Part shown: positions 48,490-58,099 of the stretch, piece after piece
Position numbering within the stretch: position 1 is the first letter of the stretch
Layout: each line of letters opens with the position of its first letter
Assembly: GCA_950295325.1 (NCBI GenBank)
Contig: OX485803.1
Span: 71,065,554-71,129,553 of the forward strand
Length of the DNA: 64,000 bases
Direction: 5' to 3'
From: Polytrichum commune
Lineage: Eukaryota > Streptophyta > Polytrichopsida > Polytrichales > Polytrichaceae
Translations under genes and position numbers: made by a program
The notes under the pieces: generated by a model
Databases searched by the model: none
Told to the model about the DNA's origin: nothing
The model's input: only the letters and a program-made list of their open reading frames with translations

Positions 48490-48915
48490 ACGACAAAGAC
48501 GCTTATGGGGCCCTTTGCCATTTTTGTCACCATCATGTTTATGACAATGGTCAATCCCTAAACTATGAACTGCAGTGCATCCTGCGCAACCGAGTTTCTG
48601 TCGTTTGGAAAGTGGGGAACTCCTTAATACAGATCTAGAGTACGTGCCCGGTTTAATAACCCCTGCTCTAGAATATGCATGAGTATGTAAAGTAGACAAG
48701 TCCTCTATCAGCGTTGCAACATCCGCTTGCAAGGATGGAGTCCGTGCATGTGGACTCTGAACCACAACCGCCGGAGTAACTGAGGAGTCAGGTGGGTTGT
48801 CAATCTTCATGTTGTTGACAACTGCGAAACCATCGATGGACAACGTGGTGTGAACTTGAGATGTACTAGGAGAACCTAAAGGAGCAGGGCTTGGGAGACT
48901 TGAGTCAGTACCCAT
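48490..48915 (-). CDS. Possible first exon of the transposase gene
   Basis: An open frame of about 140 residues from the ATG at 48913-48915. It has Ser/Pro-rich and Thr-rich segments, then a basic end with several Cys and His (CAGC, HCHKHDGD) before a stop. It lies between the divergent promoter region and the transposase, in the transposase direction, so it could be its 5' exon. I could not find a splice route with matching phase; a segment at 48310-48454 with donor CAG|GTAAAC may be a second exon, with hydrophobic residues. Confidence 0.35.
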
Positions 48916-49355
48916 TGGAGAAGAATATGATGAGATGACATGAAGGAATGGGTACAAGCAATCGGGTATTATATACACCTAGGGTAGACACCAATGCGCG
49001 AATATTTGATAACATGTTAGATCAATTAATAGTCAATGTTTATTTATGTAAATGCTAGACACCCTGTTTCATGTAGGAAAAGAATGTACTACAATAATAG
49101 TCAATACTTTGTCAACCACCAAATATGTGACATGGCAGGATTCTATTATGTAGAATAGGTTTTAGTGCCGCAAATTGTAGTGTATTAATGCTGTGTGGAT
49201 TAACAGAGGAATAAATCAAGGAAATGCAGATTAATTATCTAAATCCAATGTGAACACAATTATCCAAAATGTGAACATAATGATGGAGAATAGATGTTAA
49301 TTATGACAGAGTTGACAATGATATATAAGATCTGTTTGCTTCAATATTATTAGAG
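48916..49355. promoter_or_regulatory. Divergent promoter region of the MULE genes
   Basis: 440 AT-rich bases between the two genes reading away from each other. No specific box can be named with confidence. If both genes are transcribed, this must hold both promoters. Confidence 0.4.
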
Positions 49356-52300
49356 ATGAACACTAGGTCGAGAGCGAGAGCAGATCGAGAGATTAGGAGG
49401 ACTATTGAAAAACAGAGGCGTATTGAGAGAAGGCAAAGGTTAGAATCAAGAGGGAGCTTAGGAACGCCGTACAACTTGCGGACAACAATGGGTAGACGAG
49501 GGGTTAATTCTTCTAGGGGCACAGGTAGAGGTTCCAAAGGGGAAAAAACATTTGATGTTTCAGAGGTAGCTCCAGTAGTATTATTTCATGTATCGGAGGA
49601 AGACAATGAAGTTGACAAAGGGGGCAGTGAGGTGATGTTTATCTGCAATCATAATGAAATTTTTATATGTGCAATCATAATGTTAAGTTCTATCACGGAT
49701 AGTTGGAATAGATGAGACCCTCTAAATTCCCTTGTTGTGTGGGCAATGGTATCGGCTCCTTTATGTTATGTTTTATGTTTGGTGGGGGATTGTGAATTGG
49801 GTTTGGTTTGGGTATCTGGAACAGGGAATGACGCAGACACAGGTTCAACCTGAGGCAACCTCCAGTGCCTCAACATCAGATCAAAGTGAGGAGCAGGTTT
49901 GTAAAGATTGTAATCAATTGGTGACTTGAATGGTTTTGGGTTTAGGGTAAGGGGTCTTTCCAATGCTAACACTGTATAAGGCCAAATTCATAGCTTATGA
50001 GCACCGGACATATACACTTAACATATCCTTGGCGAATTCGATCAAGGCGCTGATAAAGGTGATCTCCGCGAAGCAAGAATGGACAATGAAGAACAGCAAT
50101 TCGGGGAAGAGGTACATTGTCCCACACAAAAATACCCTGAATTTGATTTTTTTGCATAGTGTTCGGAGATCCAAGATTGTGAACTGAAATAAGGTAGACA
50201 CCTATACCTGCCGAGGGAGACATTTCTGGTGAGGGGGAGGGTTGACGGTTGAGGGTGAAGGTGAGGGTTTTGTGTCGTTCTTGGAGTTCTTGAAATCTGA
50301 TGTGAGGTCTAGATATGGAAGTATTAAGGTCAAACTGATGTGAGGTTAGATATGTGGCTTACAAGTGTTATGTTTTCTAAGGTTAGTTAGCTATGTTGGG
50401 TATTAGGGTAATCTGATGTAAGCTTAGAAATTCTGAAATTCCAGGGCCGAGTTTGAGTGTCTCGGACCCGAGACACAATTTCTGGTATTCAAACTGTAAA
50501 CCCTACAATGATATTTGATATTGAAATCTAGATTTACTTGGTATAAGGGTACTCTGATATGAGACTACACATGTGTGTTTGAAGTGAAATCTGATGTGAG
50601 GTCTAGATATGCTTGATACAAGTGTAATCTGACATGAGGTTAGAAATTTGTGTTATAGGTGAAATCTGATGTGAGGTCTAGATATTCAAGTAGTAAGGTC
50701 AAACTGATGTGAGGTTAGATATGTGGGTTACCCGTGCAATCTGATATGAGGTTAGTTTGCAATTGTGGGTATACGGGTAATCTGATTTAAGCTTCGAAAT
50801 TTCTGATTTTCCAGGGCCGAGTTTGAGTGTCTCGGTCCCGAGACATATTTTCTGGTATTCAAACTGTAAACCCTACAATGATATTTGATATGGAAATCTA
50901 GATTTACTTTGTATAAGGGTACTCTGATATGAGACTACACATGTGTGTTTGAAGTGCAATCTGATGTGAGGTCTAGATATGCTAGTATTAAGGTAAAACT
51001 GATGTGAGGTTAGATATGTGGGTTACAAGTGCAATCTGTTATGAGGTTAGTTTGCAATTGTGGGTATAAGGGTTATCTGATTTAAGCTTAGAAATTTCTG
51101 ATTTTCCAGGGCCGAGTTTGAGTGTCTCGGTCCCGAGACACATTTTCTGGTATTCAAACTGTAAACCCTACAATGATATTTGATATGGAAATCTAGATTT
51201 ACTTTGTATAAGGGTACTCTGATATGAGACTACACATGTGTGTTTGAAGTGAAATCTGATGTGAGGTCTAGATATGCTAGTATTAAGGTCAAACTGATGT
51301 GAGGTTAGATATGTGGGTTACAAGTGCAATATGATGTGAGGTCTAGATATGCTGGTATTAAGGTCAAACTGATGTGAGGTTAGTTTGCAATTGTGGGTAT
51401 AAGGGTAATCTGATTTTAGCTTAGAAAATTCTGAAATTCCAGGGCCGAGTTTGAGTGTCTCGGTCCCGAGACACATTTTCTGGTATTCAATCTGTAAACC
51501 CTACAATGATATTTGATATTGAAATCTAGATTTACTTGGTATAAGGGTACTCTGATATGAGACTACACATGTGTGTTTGAAGTGCAATCTGATGTGAGGT
51601 CTAGATATGCTAGTATTAAGGTAAAACTGATGTGAGGTTAGATATGTGGGTTACAAGTGCAATCTGATATGAGGTTAGTTTGCAATTGTGGGTATAAGGG
51701 TAATCTGATTTTAGCTTAGAAAATTCTGAAATTCCAGGGCCGAGTTTGAGTGTCTCGGTCCCAAGACACATTTTCTGGTATTCAAACTGTAAACCCTACA
51801 ATGATATTTGATATGGAAATCTAGATTTACTTTGTATAAGGGTACTCTGATATGAGACTACACATGTGTGTTTGAAGTGAAATATGATGTGAGGTCTAGA
51901 TATGCTAGTATTAAGGTCAAACTGATGTGAGGTTAGTTTGCAATTGTGGGTATAAGGGTAATCTGATTTAAGCTTAGACAATTCTGATTTTCTAGGGCCG
52001 AGTTTGAGTGTCTCAGTCCCAAGACACATTTTCTGGTATTCAAACTCTACTACCTACAATCATAGTAGATATTGATATCTAGATATGCTTGTTATAAGTG
52101 TACTTTGATATGATGTTAGAAATGTTTGTTAGAAGTGTAATCTGATCTAAGGTTAGATATATGTGTTGTAAGGTCTATCTGAACTAGGGTTGAATATGGG
52201 TGATATTACTGTAATTTGATGGGAGATTAGATATCTGGGCTATATCTGTTATCTGATATCGGGTTAGATATGTGTGTGATATGAGGTTAGATATGTGTGT

Positions 52301-53952
52301 TATAAGTACAATCTGAGAGGTTATATTCGCATGTTATAAGGTCAATCTGATATGAGGTTGAATATGGGTGTCATAAAGGTACTTTGATCTGTGGTTAGAT
52401 ATGTGGGTAACAAGTGTAACCTGATAAGAGGTTAGATTTGTGTATTATATAAGGTTAGAAATGAGTATAGATATGTTTGATATAAGGGCTAGTACTAGGC
52501 AATGTACAAAGCAAGGAGGATTATTTTAACACCAAACCTGGTTGTCCTTTGATTGTGCAGCACTCAAAAGACAAAACCCAGCATTACAAGGGTTCTCCGG
52601 ATGACCATCCCTGTTTGGACTTGATTCTTGCAGATATACCGGAAGGTCTTCCTGTTCCTGGCATATCAAACCCACCGTCGTCCATTCCCTCTTGGAATCA
52701 AGAATCGAAAGAGTGGTTACAACCACTCTTTGACTTTGCCGACGAACATCTGCACGACGACGGGGCAATTATTTTGTTTCACCTTTTTCGCATGAGTACG
52801 AAGTCCAATATTCTTGGATATTGCAAATCGTATGGTTTTGCAATTCGGAAAGAGTGGTGGGGAATGAACCGCCTTCATCTTACATCTCCAATAAATCCAA
52901 CATCAACTGTAAGATAAAGCTTAAGTCTTCTTTCTGATCACCGCATTCAGTTTCAATTTCATCCTTGAGGTAGTTCTGAGTGTAGACCCACCTAACTATT
53001 ATACTCACGTAGTTCTGTTGTTCACTTTGTAAAGTAATATTGATCTTTATGTCTGGTACATTGTAGACCATGAGGTTCGGTATTTCATTGGCGGTCAGGA
53101 GCGTGCCGGGGTCACCTGCATCGAAGTTTTCATTTCGCCATGTCCCTGAATTGGATCCTTATGGGGTGGATGTTGCACGGGATGATATTCTCCAGAACTT
53201 GGTCTCTCGTGAGGACCAACTAACTAATGGATCCACACCATGGCGAGGGCCTCGTGAAAAGTCCGTGCTTCTAATGCAAATGCTAATTGAAGCATGTAGC
53301 TCCCCATGGGATATTATTCTAGACTACACGGCAGCGACCGGTATGGCTTTGTAATCTTGCATTTCAGTTGGTTAATCGTTAATATTGTTTTGTTCTACAA
53401 AATTCATAGTGGTTTTTGTACTAAGTTATCCAACTTCTTTATTTGCAGGATCTTCCATTCATGCATGCCGTAATGTGCACCGTCACATTGCGGCATTAGA
53501 GGCTGATGTAGATATTTTTGAGGCCGTACTTGCTCCATTGATTATCTCTAGAGCAGCCTCTGAAGTCACTCTTGAAGACCGTGTCACCAGTGTAGAGGAT
53601 CCTGAGGGTGAAGATATTCCCGTTGAGAGGATTGTGAAGAGATCTCGGTTTACTAAGTGAGTATGGTCCACAAATTCTCTTACCAGTGTTATGTTTTTTG
53701 CTGTCATTTCTTCTAAAGTTGAGTTATGAACATGGTACCATTGGCATTTGCAGATGCGATAAATTGAGCTATCCTATTCACCGGCCTTTTTTTTGTGACC
53801 GTAAATTCTATCCCAGCTCTCCAAAGTCTTGGCAACTTCCTACATATGCAAATGATATTGCTAATCAACTAGCTGGAGGTTCTTATCATACTTTTACATC
53901 TAAATATCATCCGGGAAGAGTTTTAGAGTTTTTGGATATAGAAGCTTTATAA
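49356..53952 (+). CDS. Class-beta N4/N6 DNA methyltransferase-like protein (7 exons)
   Basis: Exons by eye: 49356-49631, 49825-49896, 49981-50178, 52561-52908, 53067-53340, 53449-53656, 53754-53952. All introns are GT-AG, phases agree, and the total is 1575 nt (524 aa). The N-terminus is very basic (NTRSRARADREIRR). Exon 4 has DLILADIPEG (about 203-211), where these enzymes carry the catalytic (D/S/N)PP(Y/F). Exons 5-6 have REKSVLLMQMLIEA, then WDIILDYTAATGSS (about 379-392, the SAM-binding loop) and RHIAALEAD (E at about 407). Catalytic motif first and SAM motif last is the class-beta order of N6_N4_Mtase. The catalytic motif is atypical, so activity is uncertain; it may bind or modify DNA. 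Exons 4-7 are sure; exons 1-3 are likely. Intron 3 holds a satellite. A second gene's last exon lies at 57633. Confidence 0.75.
50240..52500. repeat. Satellite in intron 3 with TCTCGG-NN-CCGAGA palindromes
   Basis: Six units start with GGGCCGAGTTTGAGTGTCTC at 50444, 50814, 51109, 51442, 51737 and 51995. Spacings are 370, 295, 333, 295 and 258 bp, differing by multiples of about 37 bp, the size of an internal sub-repeat (AATCTGATGTGAGGTCTAGA). Each unit has the palindrome TCTCGG-NN-CCGAGA near its start; four are perfect and the last two are changed at CG steps. After 52060 the repeats fade into loose TCTGAT/GGTTAGATATG steps. Confidence 0.92.
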
Positions 53953-55634
53953 TCAGATGGTCAGGCCTCCTCTGATGCAGATATTAGTGATTCTAGAATG
54001 TCTTCATCATCACGTGATCACAGTGATTCGGATCTGATGTAATAGCTTCATGTGAATGTCTGTGTACTATCTAATATACCGGTTTTTCTTCCGTTGGTTT
54101 TTCAGTTTGTGCACTCATTCCGCATGAAATTCATTGTATTTGTATTACTTTCGGAATTTATGGGATTGCATATATAAAATTGCAGATTTAGGTTAACTTT
54201 TGACTTCGTGTTTTCTGATATTGTTCACTTAATTCCATAATCGGCCTATTAGTTCATACCCTTCTCTTTGAAATTAAGGGTTTCCACTATTCTTCTATTA
54301 TCGTTTTCATATACTTTTTCAATGCTTGCTTACGATTTTAGGCGAATGTTGGGTTGAATAATTGACCATCAACCTCACCATTAATGTCACCTCATGAAAC
54401 TTGGCATTCAAGTGTCTTTACTAATATCTCGGCATTAGTATGTTCAACAATGATATGAAGTGCACACCTATATTACACAATGGTCTACAAGTTGACTAAA
54501 GTGTACACCAACGACACTTGACATTGGTATGCTCAAGAATATCTTCCCCTTGCATACTTCAACGCGGTCTAACAAACTTTTAGTACATATAGATCCATCT
54601 CTAGTTAATTCTACTAGAATAATTCAAGGTCTTTGATCTTGATTAAGGTGTTAATTGGGTTTAGACCAATCATTCACATGTTCTACATGATAATTAGTTT
54701 CTTTGCTCTCCCCTTTAGTAGGTGTCAGGAAACTTTAATCCCAATCAAGGATCAAACATTATGGCAATACTATGAGTTGAAGGTGACAAAAAGTTTATTG
54801 TTTAATATCGCTTAGGTTTTTAATTATTAAGACATAATTTACTTTAGACTCATGATCATAGATATACTCCAAATGAGGTTAGAATATGCAATTTTAATGT
54901 CAAAAACTTCCAAGTTCACATAGAATTGTGGTCATTGGATTGGATCATAATTTTCCCATTTGGCTAGCGACTGAGAACCAAGAAAATTTTTATTTCATGT
55001 TTCAAAATTGAAGTTGAGATGCAAAGGTTATAATAAGTCAAAGTGAAGAATTTAATTTTTTTAAATGATGACTCGAGACCTCCTAGTTGTGTTGAGTGTT
55101 AAACCAAGAAGGCTTGTGCTTAAAATATGGACATCATCCTAGATTTTATGTTCAACACAATTGCTCTTCTTAAATAACCACCTATATTTGAGTGGTATAT
55201 AGTAAGGTGTTGTTGTTAGAGGAACATGTTGTAAACACTTCCAACATTTTCAGTTTCTTTAATATTTTCTTTAAGTTTCCTTCAACATTTTAAGTTTATG
55301 CTCATATATATATATATATATATACACACACATACAAACGGATGGGTCTTCATGGGCATTACGTGTGAGGCCTGCAGCATTGGGGTTTGGAGATTCCCTC
55401 ACCACAATAGATGGAATCTTACTTGCTAAATTGCTAGAGGTTGTCATGAAATTATCGTGGTCAGGTAATATCCTGAACCTCCAAGAAGGTGCAAGCAAAT
55501 ACTATATAGGTTCCTCCACCACGGTTATAGGTTCTTTTTGTCAATAAATTTGTCAATAAATATTTCAAAAGTTAGCTCTACACCACGGCCATAGGGCATG
55601 TTTCACCTGACAAAATTTCAATATTCTAGAAAAC
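53953..55634. other. Right non-coding arm of the MULE
   Basis: Between the methyltransferase-like stop codon and the right terminal repeat. It includes the gene's 3' UTR, AT-rich sequence without a supported gene and a (TA)n(CA)n microsatellite at 55304-55336. Confidence 0.6.
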
Positions 55635-55674
55635 TTACCGCTCACCGCTCACCGCTCGCAAAATAGTTTTTCCC
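55635..55674 (-). repeat. Right terminal inverted repeat of the MULE
   Basis: Read inward on the minus strand it starts GGGAAAAACTATTTTGCGAG and has two GAGCGGT steps. It is followed by the GGATTTCCGC duplication at 55675-55684. Confidence 0.93.
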
Positions 55675-56983
55675 GGATTTCCGCCAGGAGATCCTTCATC
55701 GTCCGTGAGTATTTCACGAGGATGAGGAGGGTCTGCCTATCAGAAGTGGGTTCTCCGGACTCCATCATCCGGTCGTAGAGATGCGCCTTGTTGACGATCT
55801 CTGCCGGATGCCCCATCTACTCCCGGATCCGACTGAAGACCACTGCCTGCTCCGCGTGGTACTTCCGGATCTCCTCGCTCTTCTGACTCAGCTCCTGAGT
55901 CATGGCCGCTACCTGCGCGGTGAGGTGAGCATTCTCCGTCTTGGCTTGCTCGAGCTCCTTCCTGTCCGCCCTCTTTGCCAACTCCCGGAGAATATTTCCG
56001 GGTCCGCAGTCGTTCAGGGCCTGGTTCGCTCCTCGGACGATGTGTTCCAGCCGGTAGTACTGGTTCTGCAGATCCTCCAACCCCTCCTGGACCTGCTTGA
56101 AGGGATTTTCCGGAAAGTCCCAAGCGGAGAGATCCACATTCCGCCAAGTGGTCTCCCGGCTGGGTCCGGGTTCCGGATGATGATGAGGGGGAGGAGAGAT
56201 TGGCCTCTGGAGGGTCGGCGGCAGGCTTCCGGGTGAAGAGGGAGGTGCTTCCGGAATGATGGGGTCGTTGGGAGTTTCCATCTCGAGGTCTCCGGCTTCC
56301 GGATGGAGCTTGTAGGTGACCTCGTCCGCCGCTATCGTCAGCAGGTCCTCCTCCTCGGCCGTGATGCAGTCGAAGTGCTGATAGAGGTGCAGAATGAAGG
56401 GGGAGAGGAAGGAGGGTTTTCGGCCTATATGGGGGAGGGCCCGCCCTACTATTTCTTGAATTATCAGCCCCCAATTCACGGGGCGGACTCCGGACATAGC
56501 ACCGAACAGGGTGTTAGCCATGGTAAGGCTAATCCGCTTAGGCTTGTCCGGGTTAAGGATGGGCAGGACGAACTCTAACACCCTCCGCTCCCTAAGGTTC
56601 CGGCAGTTCCCGGGGTGGAAGCCGTCCTTCGGGTCCGCGTCCCCTCTAAACTTTCCGGCGAACAGGCCATCGCGCCGGCCGGCCCATCCCTCTGTAATTC
56701 CCCTCGGAAACCCGTAGACCCTATTCCAAACATCCGGAGTCCAACTATCCAGATCCCTCCTCTTGGTCCCTAGCCACTGATTACCTCTCTCGAACTTGAA
56801 CTCCCGGAGGGTATCTTCCACTCGGAGGTTCCAGGGTTTGGCGAGCAACCCCGCGCAACCCATCACCCGGAGATCCTCCGCTAGCTCCTGCAGCTCCCCG
56901 TCCTCCCTCGGAATTGCAGGGATGAGGGCTTTGAGCGGAACCGGGATGGGTTCCCTCCGATCCTCTTCCCGTGCTTCCAGCAT
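55675..56983 (-). pseudogene. gag-like protein, N-terminal half
   Basis: From the ATG at 56983 an open frame runs 388 codons to a TAG at 55817, after which the frame stays open through the MULE insertion point and on to 43312. It has a globular region (WNRVYGFPRGITEGW, NPDKPKRISLTMANTLFG, FILHLYQHFDC), then a Pro-rich linker and a coiled coil (LEQAKTENAHLTAQVAAM). The globular part resembles a domain often found in plant retrotransposon Gag-like or mobile proteins. With one stop and the insertion it is not functional here. Confidence 0.75.
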
Positions 56984-57632
56984 GTTCCTATCTTCTCTCC
57001 ACTTCGGTCTCGACTACGGAAACTCTCTCCCCTCCGGATTCCCTCTCTTCCGCCTAAGTGCTATAGAGTCCCGGCAAGCCAACTGCCGGTAACTGGAAAT
57101 TACAGAGTCCCAGCAATCCAACTGCTGGCGGCTCGAAAAAAAACAGCCTCACCACTCGTTCTCTCAACAATTTTTCTTCTTGCAAAAACTGGGGAGGAGA
57201 AGGAAGGGACCCTTAAATATCCCTCCTTCCTCTCCCTTCCCTTGTTACCGTTCGTTTTAACGGAAAACGGTTGCCAACCGTTTTCCGACGGTTTTCCCCC
57301 AACCGTCATAAATCCGTTGTAACCGCCACTTCTGGACCGTTGGTTAATCTTGGCGCAACCGTTACTTGGTCCGGACCATGATCAAACGGTCCCCCTAATC
57401 CAATTTGACGGACCGGTAATAATACTCCTTTTTATCCTTTTATCCTTTTTATCGCGTGAGGTGGATTTAGAATGCCCTATTTCTTAGTACAATTAATTTA
57501 TCCTAAGAGACCCTATTATCCTCATACAAGCAGGGTAAAATACAGAAAATGAATCCGTATTTCCGTATTTCCGTCGAATATTGGACTCCCACACATGTGC
57601 TCATGTTTTTCTTTCTTTTCCTCTATGTCCAG
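56984..57632 (-). other. Leader of the gag-like element, with strong hairpin
   Basis: Upstream of the gag-like ATG. It contains two copies of an AGAGTCCC(G/A)GCAA(G/T)CCAACTGC block (57066 and 57103) and an 11-bp perfect stem with a 3-nt loop at 57262-57286 (GGAAAACGGTT / AACCGTTTTCC). Then follow several ACCGTT-rich steps. No gene is seen. The left LTR or 5' end of this element could not be delimited. Confidence 0.45.
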
Positions 57633-57861
57633 AGTTCAAATTGAGAGCCCCATCCGCGTCCTTAATGCGGACATATTTGCAACGCCTTCGACGACGTTCG
57701 AGCTCCCTCATTATGCTGCGGAGCTTGCCCATCTTTTGGCGGAAGCACCGTCCCCACCTTCTAGTTGTATCCGACCTTTCAACAAACTAGTATTGGATTT
57801 CCTAGACATAGAGGCCGAGCAGGGCCACGATAGTGATAGACATAGTAGTCCAAGTGGTTGA
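57633..57861 (+). pseudogene. Last exon of a second methyltransferase-like gene
   Basis: After a pyrimidine tract and the acceptor CTATGTCCAG, a 229-nt exon in the same phase as the last exon of the gene at 49356-53952. Both encode an aromatic/proline segment, (T/S)(F/W)(E/Q)LP(H/T)YA, a gap and (L/V)(D/E)FLDIEA. The second copy runs a little longer (EQGHDSDRHSSPSG). The upstream exons are missing; the gag-like element borders it on the left. It is probably a remnant of a related, clearly diverged element. Confidence 0.65.
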
Positions 57862-58099
57862 CTACGCCTCGTGCATCTCTAACCTCCATCTCATATGTAT
57901 TGGTTTTGTTAAAGTTTTTTATAAATTTATTTTATGAATTTCCATTTACCTTTTGCAATCCCATATATCTCCTTCTTCGTCTTATGTTGGTGTTTGATTT
58001 CAATTCACTATTTCGAGTTGTCAAATATATGTTTATGTAGGCTCTCGGCTCTAAGGTAATGGATTTGTTGTCAAGGAACAAATATTGATTTTATGTGGA

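Larger units (their letters stand above)
43933..55674. mobile_element. Complete MULE with transposase and methyltransferase-like genes
   Basis: An 11,742-bp DNA element bounded by inverted repeats (43933-43965 and 55635-55674) sharing CTATTTTGCGAGCGGTGAGC, and by the 10-bp duplication GGATTTCCGC. Removing it restores the reading frame of the gag-like gene it sits in, an independent proof of the boundaries. Cargo: a transposase gene reading left (44384 to about 48035, perhaps from 48915) and a methyltransferase-like gene reading right (49356-53952), sharing a 440-bp divergent promoter region. The transposase has a frameshift and two stops; the methyltransferase frame is uninterrupted. A truncated relative is at 25119-26655. 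Confidence 0.92.

Noticed and set aside
48357-48554. A 65-codon minus-strand frame running on past the first transposase-side exon
   Set aside because: It crosses a likely splice acceptor (TTATTGCAG) and has no recognisable content; I treat it as intron or exon overlap of uncertain structure.
55740-56474. A 244-codon minus-strand frame overlapping the gag-like gene
   Set aside because: It is in another frame of the same strand as the gag-like protein, is Pro/Arg/Ser-rich with no domain, and is a shadow of GC-rich coding sequence.
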